A stretch of 64,000 bases of DNA from Roseibium sp. MMSF_3544 (GCF_030732845.1 NZ_JASHKA010000021.1:1-64000), one strand, 5' to 3'. Positions 15,062 through 24,432 are shown, counted from the stretch's first letter. Numbers and translations are program-made. The notes: a model not told the origin generated them from the sequence alone.

Positions 15062-16159
15062 TTGATCAAGGATACCGACCTCAAGGAGATTAAGCCCAAA
15101 CCTTCGACATGCTCGGCGTCGCCGGAACATGTGGGCAGCGGTGTGCCGATCCCGAAGGTCATGCGCATCCGCACCTTCAGTCCCGACGATTGGGAAGATT
15201 TCATCGAAGAATGGTCCACGAGCATGTCGGGTGCATATGCCAAAGTCAGACGTTTTGGTGGATCGAGAGATCTTGGTGTCGATATTGCAGGGTTTACGTC
15301 AGCGGATGGTTTTCAAGACATTTGGGATAACTACCAGTGCAAGCGCTATGATCACCCCCTGCGTCCTAGCGATATATGGGTCGAGATTGGGAAGATCGTC
15401 TACTACTCGTTCAAAGGGGAGTATCTCCCGCCAAGGAAGCACTTTTTCGTGGCCTCGCAGGGTATCGGCACCTCCCTCGAACAACTTCTCAACAAACCCG
15501 ATACGCTCAAAAACAAGGCGTGTGAAAACTGGGATAAGCACTGCAAAAAGGGTATTTCTTCGACCCAAGGAATACCCCTTACCAGTGCTCTCGAAACTTA
15601 CTTCGACGCTTTTGACTTTAGCATTTTTTCATCAAAGTCTCATATCGAGTTGATCGAAGGTCATAGCACGACTGGCTATCACGCCATCCGGTTCGGTGGA
15701 GGATTGCCCCTACGTCCTGCCTCGGACAAACCGCCAGCGACCCCTGCGGAAATCGAAAGCCGCTACATTAGACAGCTCCTCAACGCCTACGGTGATCAGT
15801 TGGGAACGACAATCAGTGACCCGTTTGCACTTGATGCCCACACTCCGATAAAGCGCGACTTCCTTCGACAACGGGAGCGCTTCTACCATGCCGAGTCGCT
15901 ACGCAATTTCGCGCGTGACACCGTGCCGGAAGGAACTTACGCAGCGTTACAAGATGAGGTTTGCCATGGTGTCATCGATATCTGCGAGGGGCATCATGCG
16001 GACGGGTTTGAAAGAATGCGCGCAACGCTGGCGCAGGCAGCAGCGCTCTCACTTACGGCAAATCCACTCTCGTCTGTGACCAAGAAGCAGGACTGCCAAG
16101 GGATCTGTCATCAGTTAGCCAACGATGATCTATTGACGTGGGTACCGAAAGATGGATAG
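15062..16159 (+). CDS. ABC-3C system effector with Mrr-like nuclease domain
   Basis: The 365-residue protein is the first gene of a three-gene overlapping operon. Residues about 35-130 form a restriction-endonuclease-like domain: DDWEDFIEEW, then RFGGSRDLGVDIAGF (D74) and NYQCKRYD (Q92, K94) fit the (E)-D-(E/Q)xK pattern of Mrr-type DNases. The remaining 200 residues resemble the C-terminal dimerisation part of ABC-three-component effectors. The start is a TTG at 15062; an ATG at 15161 (MRIRTF) is possible but would drop the conserved-looking CSASPEHVGSGVPIP stretch. In the expected model it cuts invader DNA when the partner ATPase senses infection. The gene is AT-richer than the metabolic genes nearby. 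Confidence 0.7.
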   Translation: MIKDTDLKEIKPKPSTCSASPEHVGSGVPIPKVMRIRTFSPDDWEDFIEEWSTSMSGAYAKVRRFGGSRDLGVDIAGFTSADGFQDIWDNYQCKRYDHPLRPSDIWVEIGKIVYYSFKGEYLPPRKHFFVASQGIGTSLEQLLNKPDTLKNKACENWDKHCKKGISSTQGIPLTSALETYFDAFDFSIFSSKSHIELIEGHSTTGYHAIRFGGGLPLRPASDKPPATPAEIESRYIRQLLNAYGDQLGTTISDPFALDAHTPIKRDFLRQRERFYHAESLRNFARDTVPEGTYAALQDEVCHGVIDICEGHHADGFERMRATLAQAAALSLTANPLSSVTKKQDCQGICHQLANDDLLTWVPKDG

Positions 16160-16643
16160 CGATCTCACACCCACACCATTCAATAGCCCACTAGAGACTG
16201 GCGTTCGGTCGCTGGCAATCCTGCATGCTGCCTTTCCCGCGACGTTTGATCTCCAGCGTTTGATTGAGATGGACTATCTGGTCGTGCATTCAGGTGACGC
16301 CGGAGGGCCGGAAAGCCTCCACGCACCGTCGCCCCTGCGAGCCGGGGAGTTGCTTGTTCGCCGTGGCCTGATTGAAAAGGGTCTGGTTTTGATGATGAGC
16401 CGTGGCCTCGTGCAAAGATTGCCTTCTGAAGAAGGCTTCACCTATATCGCCAGTGAGGCCGCCGCTCCTTTCATCTCCTCCTTGAGCGACGAATATTCCG
16501 TGAACCTAAAAGAGCGCGCCGTATGGGCCGTGCACCGCTTCGCGGACGCGTCGACGGATGAGGTGCGCCGATTCACACATAAGTTCTTCGCGCGCTGGGA
16601 TAGTCAGTTCCAGTCTATCCCGAGGATTGGAGATAGCGCATGA
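16152..16643 (+). CDS. ABC-3C system middle component
   Basis: This is a 163-residue protein whose start overlaps the effector gene by eight bases and whose stop overlaps the ATPase start (ATGA). It reads as a small winged-helix-like protein: FNSPLETGVRSLAILHAAFP, then an LHAPSPLRAGELLVRRGLIEKGLVLM block, then GFTYIASEAAAPFISSL. This matches the middle components (type MC2-like) that join effector and SMC-like ATPase in ABC-three-component systems. It is probably a cytosolic adaptor. Assignment rests on size, these motifs and operon position. Confidence 0.7.
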   Translation: MDSDLTPTPFNSPLETGVRSLAILHAAFPATFDLQRLIEMDYLVVHSGDAGGPESLHAPSPLRAGELLVRRGLIEKGLVLMMSRGLVQRLPSEEGFTYIASEAAAPFISSLSDEYSVNLKERAVWAVHRFADASTDEVRRFTHKFFARWDSQFQSIPRIGDSA

Positions 16644-18469
16644 CCGATAACTATCTCCAACTTCGAAACATAAGCTTCCGTGGTCCAAAGGCCGAAGCGG
16701 ATCTGGATTTTAAGCCAGGCGTCAATGTGATTTGTGGTGCTTCCGACACCGGAAAATCGTTCCTAGCCGACTCAATCGACTTCATGTTGGGCGGTTCTGC
16801 TCTGAAGGAAATTCCGGAACGGGCAAAGTATGATCAACTCAGACTTAGCTTGGCGGCAATCGGAGCCGAAGACTTCAAACTGCGACGCTCCATCTCTGGC
16901 GGCAATTTTCAGCTGTTTGATACAAGCAAAATTGATGACGCCGAGCCCTCAACACTCAAACAGAACCATGCGCACGAGAAAACAGATAACCTATCAGGAT
17001 ATCTCCTCGACAAGATCGGGCTCCTCGGAAAGCGTATACTCAAGAGCAAGGCCAAAGGCACAACCCAGAGCCTGAGTTTCAGAAATCTTGCGCGACTCGT
17101 CATCGTCCAAGAAGGCGAAATCCAGCAGACTGGCTCACCATTCTGGAGTGGCCAGTACACGACCAAGACCTCCGAGATCGCCACGGTCAAGCTGCTTCTG
17201 ACTGGTATCGATGATTCTTCTGTTTTACCGGATGCCGATCAATCTCTCGACAATGCTCGCCAAATCGCGCTTATCGAAGAGCTTCTCTCTGACCTACAAA
17301 CAGAGATCGAAGACCTTGGCGAAGATAGAGAAGAGCTGGAAGAACAACTCGAAAGGTTGGAGAGGGCAATTGAAACCCGGCGCGAAGAGCTTTCTGCTTC
17401 ACAGAAAGTTTTCGACGATCTAATTGGCAAACGTCGGCAGTTATTCGAGAAAAAGCAGGAAACTTCGGATAGGCTCGATGAAATCGGCGAACTTCTCGCC
17501 CGCTTCAATTTGCTCGCCGACCACTATGATATCGATCTAAAGAGACTGTCGGCTATTCAAGAGAGCGGCTCAATGTTTGCCCACGTCGAAAAGGTGGTTT
17601 GCCCGATGTGCGGTGCAGCTCCTGACGCGCAGCATCTTGACGAGACATGCGACGGTGATGTCGAGGCCGTCGTCATGGCGGCAACGGCCGAGATTGAAAA
17701 AATTCTGCGCTTTCAGGTGGAACTCAACTCGACTGTTTCGGATTTGAAGGCAGAGTCCGAAGAGCTTTCGGAAGCTTTGAAGGATACCGAAACCATTTAC
17801 GATTCCTTAAATGTCGAAATCCAGGAATCTGTTGGTCCTGTGGTAACCGAAGCGCGGGTTTCATTCTCGGCGCTCGTAGAGGAGCGTTCAAGTGCCCAAA
17901 AGGCCGCTGATCTGTTTACGAGATACGACAAGCTCGTCGTTAGAAAAGCCGGCTTGCTGGAAGAAGAAGATCTTGGATCTAAAAGTTCGGAAGTAACGAC
18001 TGGCATACCAGAGTCTGTTGCGCACGAGTTCTCATCAAAGGTTTCCGAAATATTGAAGGCATGGCATTTCCCTGGCGAGTGCCATGTGTACTACGAAAAG
18101 GACTCGTCCGATTTCGTTATCGACGGAAAACCAAGATCCAGTCGCGGCAAGGGTCTTCGCGCGATCACTCATGCCGCAGTGAACATAGCCTTGCTCGAAT
18201 ACTGCCAGTCGTACGGCTTATCACATCCTGGTTTCGTTGTTCTCGATTCTCCATTGCTTGCCTATTTCAAACCTGAAGAAGACGAAGAGGTCGCTCTGAG
18301 AGGCACAGACCTGAAAGAGCGTTTTTACGACTATCTCATTGAGCACCACGGTAAGGATAGCCAAGTCATCATCATCGAAAACCAGCATCCACCCGAACGT
18401 ATCGAGGAGCAAGTGGCTCTGACTGTGTTTACGAGCAATCCCAATACCGGTCGATATGGTCTGCTCTAA
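16640..18469 (+). CDS. SMC-like ATPase of the ABC-3C system
   Basis: The 609-residue ATPase has a Walker A GASDTGKS (33-40), two long coiled-coil segments (about 205-290 and 345-425) joined by a CPMCG hook-like turn (321-325, with H332 and C337 as possible further zinc ligands), a signature-like SSRGKGLRAITHAA (500-513) and a Walker B FVVLDSP (532-538). This is the Rad50/RecN-like architecture of the ATPase in ABC-three-component conflict systems. It probably senses DNA or protein structures of an invader and licenses the Mrr-like nuclease. ATGA overlap with the preceding gene shows tight coupling. After it, 18470-18760 holds no recognised gene. Confidence 0.8.
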   Translation: MTDNYLQLRNISFRGPKAEADLDFKPGVNVICGASDTGKSFLADSIDFMLGGSALKEIPERAKYDQLRLSLAAIGAEDFKLRRSISGGNFQLFDTSKIDDAEPSTLKQNHAHEKTDNLSGYLLDKIGLLGKRILKSKAKGTTQSLSFRNLARLVIVQEGEIQQTGSPFWSGQYTTKTSEIATVKLLLTGIDDSSVLPDADQSLDNARQIALIEELLSDLQTEIEDLGEDREELEEQLERLERAIETRREELSASQKVFDDLIGKRRQLFEKKQETSDRLDEIGELLARFNLLADHYDIDLKRLSAIQESGSMFAHVEKVVCPMCGAAPDAQHLDETCDGDVEAVVMAATAEIEKILRFQVELNSTVSDLKAESEELSEALKDTETIYDSLNVEIQESVGPVVTEARVSFSALVEERSSAQKAADLFTRYDKLVVRKAGLLEEEDLGSKSSEVTTGIPESVAHEFSSKVSEILKAWHFPGECHVYYEKDSSDFVIDGKPRSSRGKGLRAITHAAVNIALLEYCQSYGLSHPGFVVLDSPLLAYFKPEEDEEVALRGTDLKERFYDYLIEHHGKDSQVIIIENQHPPERIEEQVALTVFTSNPNTGRYGLL

Positions 18470-18760
18470 ATGGCGCACATCATCTGCACAAAAACAGCAA
18501 CAGAAATCGCAGCTTTTGGTGCGTTCAGGTTTATTGCAGAACGACCGAAATGAGGACGCAAAGCGGGCGCACACTCCGCCCACAATGAATGTCGGCTTGG
18601 AGCTCTTTTCAGGCGTTCGCAGGATTGCCTTGAAGCGGATGATGGCTCGGAAGCAGGTGTTCCTACCGCCTCGGACAACCGGTTTTTTTGATGAGCAATT
18701 CGCATTGACCTCGTAGGTGCAATCTCATCTTATTGTCATCTCACATAAAAAGGGGAAACC

Positions 18761-19441
18761 ATGACCAGTCTCACTTATAGTCCCCTTCGATACCACAATC
18801 GTTGGTTCGCCTATATCGATCTGCTAGGGTTTACAAACCTCGTTCATTCGGAGTCCATGGAAGACGTGCTTCCGGTTTACTCTGAGGCGATCGGGCGCAT
18901 GAGTGAGGCATGCGAACTCGGGAAAAAAAAGGTTGGACTAATTAGTTCTTGGTTCTCAGACACCTTCATTATTTACTCTCGGTCTGACAGCCTTCAAGAA
19001 TTCGCATACTTGGAGAATGCCGCACGAATCTTTTTTGAGCTACTTCTCATTAAGCGTATTCCTGCCCGCGGTTGTATCAGCCACGGCAAACTTTACTCCC
19101 AAGCGAGGAAGAATATTTTTGTAGGTTCTGCACTGATAGAGGCTCACCACTTTGGGGAAGCCCTAGACTGGATAGGTTTCTGCTTAGCTCCTAGTGTTGA
19201 GACAAAATTGAAGTGTGACCTCCCGCTGGAACAGCGGCCATTTTACAAAAAAATCTCAAATCGAGAAATCTTGAGAAAGGCAGATGCGGACTACCTGTAT
19301 GCGTTCGCGTTTAATAACGGAAAGGTGAATGGCAGCAACCCTTTTCGAACAGCACTTTTAAAAATGAAAAAAAATGCGCCGCCAGAAGTAGTCAGAAAGT
19401 ATGATAATACTCTGGAATTCTTAGATACTTTTAACCGATAG
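18761..19441 (+). CDS. Divergent class III nucleotidyl cyclase-like protein
   Basis: The 226-residue soluble protein has AYIDLLGFTNLV (D20), SWFSDTFIIYS (D67), PARGCISHGKLY (G104, H108) and IFVGSALIEAHHFGE (G122). The order and spacing of these strands match the palm-like fold of class III cyclases: the first aspartate in the D-L-x-G-F position and the second in the S-D position, both of which bind metal in active enzymes. It is shorter and far more diverged than standard adenylate cyclases, and substrate residues cannot be read. A strong AAGGGG site precedes the ATG. It follows the ABC-3C operon after 291 bases and is AT-rich, so it may belong to the same defence island. Confidence 0.5.
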   Translation: MTSLTYSPLRYHNRWFAYIDLLGFTNLVHSESMEDVLPVYSEAIGRMSEACELGKKKVGLISSWFSDTFIIYSRSDSLQEFAYLENAARIFFELLLIKRIPARGCISHGKLYSQARKNIFVGSALIEAHHFGEALDWIGFCLAPSVETKLKCDLPLEQRPFYKKISNREILRKADADYLYAFAFNNGKVNGSNPFRTALLKMKKNAPPEVVRKYDNTLEFLDTFNR

Positions 19442-19605
19442 CGAACGATTTTGATCTACACTGACTCGCATGCTAAGGGCAGCCCCGTCCCAAATCTATC
19501 CCATTCAATTTGACCACAACGGGCGGCTGCTTTTTAGGAACAGTGAGGTAGCAGTCGAACGACCTAACTGGCGGCGCAAAGCAGACACCTAAACTCCACC
19601 CCCCT

Positions 19606-22600
19606 CTACAAATCCACCTCAACCACACCCCCGGCTTCCGCCGCGCGGGACTGGCACAAAATAACCGCCCCTTCCCGTTGCTTTTTCGACAGCACGAAAT
19701 CCCGGTGCTCCACCTCGCCTGACACCAGCCCGCATTTGCAGACGCCGCAGATGCCGTCGGAGCATTTGATGTCGATGGGGATGCCGTTTTCGTTGAGAAC
19801 ATCCGTCGCGGTCTTGTCCGCCGGGACTTCCAGCTCGCGGCCGGAGCGGGCGAGCTTCAAGGTGAAGGGGTGGTTCACGTAGTCGGGCACCTCTGGCACG
19901 TTGAAATATTCAACATGGCGTTCGTCGTCGGTGAAGCCGGCGCGCTCAGCCGCCTCCATCACCGAGGTCATGTAGCGGTCCGGGCCGCAGGCATAAACGT
20001 GGCTGCCCGGCTGGTAGCCGCCAAGCACCTGATCAAGATCGGCGCGCGTGCCCTGGTCGCTGAAATAAAGCTGCACCTTGTTGTGCCAGGGAAAGTCGGC
20101 CAGATCCTCCAGGAACCCGGCATCGGCTTTTCGGCTGGCGGAATAATGCAGCTCGAAGTCGGCGCCCTGTGCGTGAAGCTCATGCGCCATCGCGATCATC
20201 GGGGTGACGCCGATGCCGCCGCCCATCAAGAAGGTTTTGGTGGCCGCGTGCAGCGGGAAGTGGTTGATCGGCTTGGAGATGAAGATCTTGCGGCCTTCGG
20301 TAAAGATCCGGTGGAGCAGCTTGGAACCGCCCCTGCCCGCGTCTTCTCGCAAGACCGCGATCTGGTACTTGCTGCGGTCGGCGGGATCGCCGGAGAGCGA
20401 ATACTGGCGCAGGAATTCCGGCGCGACGACAATATCAAGATGCGCGCCCGCCTGCCATTCCGGCAGCGGCTCGCCGTTGAGCGCGCCGAACTCGTATTTG
20501 GTGACGCCGTCTGTCATGTGCTCGGCCCTGACGATCTCCACCCGGATCACCGGGGCATCGCCGGCAATCCGGTATTCATGGGCAAGGCCCTCCGTCTCGC
20601 CCCGCTCCAGCCGCGCCTTGTATTCCCGCGCCGTGATCAGCGCCTGATAGGCCTCGATCCCCTTTTCCCGGTCCATCGGAAAGGGAAACGGCCAGGGATG
20701 CGGGGCAAGGTTGGCAGGATAGACGGCCAGCGTCTGGTCCTCGTATTTCAGATCAAGATCCTTTTGAAGGCCGCGCGCGTTGACCGGGTTCCTGGCAGCC
20801 CGATAGGCGCCGTCCTCGGCAAGCTCGATATCCCACCACCATTTCTTGACCGGGTTGCGCTCGCCATTGCCGACCATGTCGTCGAGCTTTGCCAGCACCG
20901 GCGCGGTGCCCGGCATGTTCATCGCCGCCCAGCGGAACGGCGCTTCGGCGAAGATGCCCTCCAGGTTCCACGGGCAGGTCTTCATGCAGCGCCCGCACAT
21001 GGCGCCGTTCTCGTTGGTGATGCGGTAAGTGGTGCATTTCTGGCTGTCGGATTTCCAGATCTCGTAGCCGTTGAACATCAGCTTCGGCCCGGCGGTGATC
21101 GCCCCGGCCGGGCATTCGCGTGCGCATTTGTTGCAGGCCTCGCAGAACGCCTGCAGGCCGAAGGAGATCGGCTTGTCATGGGCGACCGGCATCGTCGTCG
21201 TGACGGCGCCGGATTTCAGACGCGGGCCGAGAAACGGGTTCAGGATCACCTCGCCGATCCGGCTGACCTCGCCAAGACCGGAGAGCAGCAGCAGCGGCGG
21301 CTGCAGCACCTCACCGTCCAGCACCGTATGCGCCTTGGCCTTGTGGCCGAGATTGCGGATTTGTTTGGCAACGATGCTGCCGAGAATGGAAAAGCGCAAA
21401 TAGGCGCGCATCGACTGCGAAACGGCAATCCAGTCATCGCCGGAGGCGCCTTCCATGGTCTCGTAGCCCTGGTCGATCACCATGGAGACTGCCTGGTCAT
21501 GCGGCGGATCAAGCGGCGCGCCGGTGGCATCATGTGAATACCAGGCCCAGTCGGGGCACCTGGAAACCCCGGCGGCATCGATGCCGAGGAAATAGGACAT
21601 TGCCTTCAGGTTCTCGGCATTCTTTTGCGGATCGGATGTCGAGGCGGCCTTTTCGGGCGCCGCATCCCCGTCCTGCAAGAGCACGAAGGCGCCGAGCGCG
21701 CGCCTCTGGGCCATGGAAGGGGCGGACTTGCGCGCATAATGGCCGTTGGTGGCCGCTTGCTGGTTCTTCTTGCCCATGTCGCCGAACTGGGAGCGGGCGA
21801 ACATGTCGGTGCGCTTGGGCACCCGGGCAATGCGCTCTTCATCGAAATAGGTGGTCGGTTTGTCGACCCGCTTCAGCTTTTCAAACGGATGCGGCCCGTC
21901 GACAAAACGGCGCTTGGCAAACGGGTCGAGCGTGCGCGCGCTTTTCGCGGTCCTGTAGCCGACCTTCCAGGCAAGCCCGTGGGTTTTCGATGTCGGCTGC
22001 TCTGCCATTGGCAGCAAGGGCCTGTCATGGGCGATCTCGAAATCGGTCGTGATCGCGGCCATTGAGAACCCGGTGCCGAGATAGGGATTGCTGAGGACAC
22101 CGCCCTCGACCGTTGCAAGACCGGCGGCAACGGCAAGCCGGTTGAGATCGGCGTCCGACGTCGACGGGCTGTGGGCTGCAGCTTCATATCCAAGCAGGCG
22201 GATATATTGCGCAAGCACCACCGCGATTTCCGTTGCCCGGAGCGCCGAGCGATGGGCACCCGCCCCCTTCAACCAGGCCTCGCCCGGTTCTCCGGAGTGC
22301 AATTCGCGCGGCGACTGGATGATAAAGACGAGCGCGTGCTTGTGGGTGTCGATACCTTTCGGCGGCGCGTTCATGGCATCGCGCAGGTCCGCCATGATCA
22401 TGTCGATGCCGGACGCCAGCGTCTTGGTCTGGGTGGTGCGCAGCTTTTCCGCCAGCCGGTCGATATCCGGGTTGCGGACCGGTGTTTCCAGCTTCATCTC
22501 TGGCGTGAAGGCGCAGGTGCCGATCATCGAGGCGTCGGAAAAATAACCGAAACCCTTCAGATGGTTGGCCCGCTCCTGCGGGTCGGAAGGGACATCCGCA

Positions 22601-22812
22601 CGCTTGTTGACGATGCCGTCGCGAATTGCATCCAGCATCGCCTGGGCTTCGCTCATGGCATTGATGATGTTTTCCGGATCGTCATGCTTGAACTGCATCT
22701 GCGAAAAGCCCGGAACAGGCCCGAAATCCGGCTGGTCCGCCATCCTGGCAAGCCGCTCCAAGGGGAAGGGCCCAAGGTGCACGGGCCGCGACTTGTCGGA
22801 AAACAACTTCAC
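19606..22812 (-). CDS. rdhA: Self-sufficient reductive dehalogenase (BhbA/NpRdhA type)
   Basis: The 1068-residue enzyme is a fusion. Residues 1-720 are a catabolic, cobalamin-dependent reductive dehalogenase with two internally similar halves and two iron-sulfur motifs, CEACNKCARECP (557-568) and CGRCMKTCPW (about 605). Residues 750-1000 are a ferredoxin reductase with RQYSLSGDP (about 800) and GGGIGVTP (about 862) for flavin and NAD(P)H. The end is a plant-type 2Fe-2S ferredoxin, CSDGICGVCKCG (from about 1016). Characterised relatives (BhbA, NpRdhA) remove halogens from halogenated hydroxybenzoates or phenols in the cytoplasm using NADPH; no Tat signal is present here, as expected. The operon partner is a MarR regulator and the divergent neighbour a TRAP transporter. 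The exact substrate is unknown. Confidence 0.92.
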   Translation of the reverse strand: MKLFSDKSRPVHLGPFPLERLARMADQPDFGPVPGFSQMQFKHDDPENIINAMSEAQAMLDAIRDGIVNKRADVPSDPQERANHLKGFGYFSDASMIGTCAFTPEMKLETPVRNPDIDRLAEKLRTTQTKTLASGIDMIMADLRDAMNAPPKGIDTHKHALVFIIQSPRELHSGEPGEAWLKGAGAHRSALRATEIAVVLAQYIRLLGYEAAAHSPSTSDADLNRLAVAAGLATVEGGVLSNPYLGTGFSMAAITTDFEIAHDRPLLPMAEQPTSKTHGLAWKVGYRTAKSARTLDPFAKRRFVDGPHPFEKLKRVDKPTTYFDEERIARVPKRTDMFARSQFGDMGKKNQQAATNGHYARKSAPSMAQRRALGAFVLLQDGDAAPEKAASTSDPQKNAENLKAMSYFLGIDAAGVSRCPDWAWYSHDATGAPLDPPHDQAVSMVIDQGYETMEGASGDDWIAVSQSMRAYLRFSILGSIVAKQIRNLGHKAKAHTVLDGEVLQPPLLLLSGLGEVSRIGEVILNPFLGPRLKSGAVTTTMPVAHDKPISFGLQAFCEACNKCARECPAGAITAGPKLMFNGYEIWKSDSQKCTTYRITNENGAMCGRCMKTCPWNLEGIFAEAPFRWAAMNMPGTAPVLAKLDDMVGNGERNPVKKWWWDIELAEDGAYRAARNPVNARGLQKDLDLKYEDQTLAVYPANLAPHPWPFPFPMDREKGIEAYQALITAREYKARLERGETEGLAHEYRIAGDAPVIRVEIVRAEHMTDGVTKYEFGALNGEPLPEWQAGAHLDIVVAPEFLRQYSLSGDPADRSKYQIAVLREDAGRGGSKLLHRIFTEGRKIFISKPINHFPLHAATKTFLMGGGIGVTPMIAMAHELHAQGADFELHYSASRKADAGFLEDLADFPWHNKVQLYFSDQGTRADLDQVLGGYQPGSHVYACGPDRYMTSVMEAAERAGFTDDERHVEYFNVPEVPDYVNHPFTLKLARSGRELEVPADKTATDVLNENGIPIDIKCSDGICGVCKCGLVSGEVEHRDFVLSKKQREGAVILCQSRAAEAGGVVEVDL

Positions 22813-22846
22813 TCTTTCATCCCTCCCTCAAAAGCTGCCTGTGTGA

Positions 22847-23338
22847 TCAAAGACGCATCAGCTGGACATGCTCGTCCCGGGTCAGCTCGTCGATCGTCTC
22901 CATGAAGGTTTCGTAGAGCCTGCGATCCAGTTTGCCGGCAAAATGATCGTTCAGTTCGCGCACCAAGACATGGCAGGCCTTCAGCTTCTCCTGACCGAGC
23001 GTGGTCAGCGCCAGCTCGGTGTAGCGCTTGTCGTCGCCGATGCAGGTGCGCTCGATCAGGCCGCGCTCCTCCATGGTTTTCAAAAGGCGGGATACGGCCG
23101 GGCGGGCGATGCCGATATAGTCGGCAAGCGTCGACGGCGTGGTGACGCTCTCCAGGCCGACACCGCTGAGGACGCACCACATCAGCCGGGTGATACCGTG
23201 TTCGGACAGCCGCTTTTCCAGCCGCGCTTCCATGATCCTTGCAAGGCGCGTGACCTTGAAGCCGATCCGGTTGTGCAGCCGGTAGCCCTCTGCCATTCTG
23301 TTGGTCGCCGACAAAGCGGTTGACTTGGTTTCCACCAT
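22847..23338 (-). CDS. MarR family regulator of the dehalogenase/TRAP locus
   Basis: The product has about 163 residues with a winged HTH: TTPSTLADYIGIARPAVSRLLKTMEERGLIER is the recognition region and GDDKRYTELALTTLG the wing. MarR dimers usually repress until an aromatic ligand binds. It lies 34 bases upstream of the dehalogenase in the same direction and opposite the TRAP operon, so it probably regulates both from the palindromes at 23351-23383. I use the ATG at 23338; an upstream ATG at 23359 would run into the operator. Confidence 0.85.
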   Translation of the reverse strand: MVETKSTALSATNRMAEGYRLHNRIGFKVTRLARIMEARLEKRLSEHGITRLMWCVLSGVGLESVTTPSTLADYIGIARPAVSRLLKTMEERGLIERTCIGDDKRYTELALTTLGQEKLKACHVLVRELNDHFAGKLDRRLYETFMETIDELTRDEHVQLMRL

Positions 23339-23350
23339 ATCCTCATATAC

Positions 23351-23383
23351 AATTAACAATGATAATTATTCACGTTAATTAAC
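23351..23383. promoter_or_regulatory. Palindromic operator region for the MarR regulator
   Basis: AATTAAC (23351-23357) and GTTAATT (23374-23380) are perfect inverted repeats, and GTTAATTAAC (23374-23383) is itself a 10-base palindrome. This lies in the short AT-rich gap between marR and the divergent TRAP genes, the expected site for MarR control of both transcripts. Confidence 0.6.
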
Positions 23384-23412
23384 TGAAGTGCAAGTTTCGG
23401 GAGGGAGAAACA

Positions 23413-24429
23413 ATGAAAGGGAATGCTGAAGGTCTGCGGACGAAACTGACGGCCGCGATGGCTTCTGCCTTCGTCCTGTTCGCTGCGCAATCGGCTTCTG
23501 CCGACGAACTCAAGATCGCCCATTTCATGCCGTCCATGCACCCGATGGACCGGGGTGTCATGACGCCGCTGGCAGAAGAAATGGCAGAGGCCAGCAACGG
23601 CGAAGTCACCATGCGGATCTACCCCTCCGGCGAACTCGGCAAGGGGCCCGTCCAGCAATACAAGCGCGTGGTCACGGGCGTTGCCGACATCGTCTTCGGC
23701 ATCCCGGAATATACACCGGCGCAATTCACCAAGACCGGGCTGGTGCACATTCCCGGCCTCTTCGCCAACGGCACCGATGCCACCAACGCGCTCTGGGACA
23801 ATATCGGCCTGATTGAAGACGAATTCGCCAAGGCGAAACTTCTCGGGCTTTGGGCGAACAACCCGTCCGTCCTGATCACACGCGAAAAGCCCGTCCACAC
23901 CGTGGCGGACATGGAGGGCATGAAGATCAGGACCCCCAATCCGGTGATGGCAGCGCTGGTGGAAGGCTGGGGCGGCATTCCGGTCTCGATGCCCGTGCCC
24001 GATGTCTACAACGCCATGAACACCGGCGTCATCGACGCGGTCATGATCGGCCCGTCCGGCATCCGCTCCTACAAGCTCAACGAAACCGGCAAATACGTCA
24101 CCACGAACATTCCGTCCGCGGTCGACAGCTTCTATCTCCTGATGAACAAGTCGAGCTGGGACGGCCTTTCTGACGAGAACAAGGCCAAGCTTGACGAGTT
24201 GACCGGACGCGGGCTCAGCCTGCGCGGTGCAAAGGCGTTTTATGAGGCCGGTCAGGCCGGGCTGAAACTGGCCTCCGAAAGCGGTCTTGAGCTGATCGAG
24301 ATCACGCCGGAAGCCGAAGCCGAATTCCGGGAAAAGATGGCCCCCTCGCTGACAAAGGTCATCGACGAGAAGGGCAAGCAGTCCGGGAGCGACGCGCACG
24401 CGATCGTCAAAGCGCTCGGCGGCCAGTAA
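23413..24429 (+). CDS. dctP: TRAP transporter substrate-binding protein, DctP type
   Basis: The 338-residue periplasmic protein has a signal peptide (about 1-30, ending QSASA) and the DctP fold: AHFMPSMHPMDRGVMTPLAEEM at the start, then GVADIVFGIPEYTP, GMKIRTPNPVMAALVEGWGG and the VDSFYLLMNKSSWDGLSDENK region. The conserved arginine in MKIRTPN usually binds the carboxylate of the ligand, so an organic acid is likely. It heads a dctPQM operon after a GGGAGGGAG site. The link to the dehalogenase suggests a halogenated aromatic acid as substrate; this is inference. Confidence 0.92.
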   Translation: MKGNAEGLRTKLTAAMASAFVLFAAQSASADELKIAHFMPSMHPMDRGVMTPLAEEMAEASNGEVTMRIYPSGELGKGPVQQYKRVVTGVADIVFGIPEYTPAQFTKTGLVHIPGLFANGTDATNALWDNIGLIEDEFAKAKLLGLWANNPSVLITREKPVHTVADMEGMKIRTPNPVMAALVEGWGGIPVSMPVPDVYNAMNTGVIDAVMIGPSGIRSYKLNETGKYVTTNIPSAVDSFYLLMNKSSWDGLSDENKAKLDELTGRGLSLRGAKAFYEAGQAGLKLASESGLELIEITPEAEAEFREKMAPSLTKVIDEKGKQSGSDAHAIVKALGGQ

Positions 24430-24432
24430 CCC

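Noticed and set aside
18470..18760. Possible remnant frames after the ABC-3C ATPase gene
   Set aside because: Both strands give short, low-information frames with no recognised domain; only the ribosome site for the 18761 gene is clear.
19870..21537. 555-codon open frame on the plus strand
   Set aside because: It lies antisense inside the reductive dehalogenase gene and reflects the GC-rich codon pattern of that gene; no domain or start signal.
22813..23412. Possible cobalamin riboswitch controlling the dehalogenase
   Set aside because: The leader before the dehalogenase gene is only 34 bases and no B12-box-like structure was seen in the marR upstream region.
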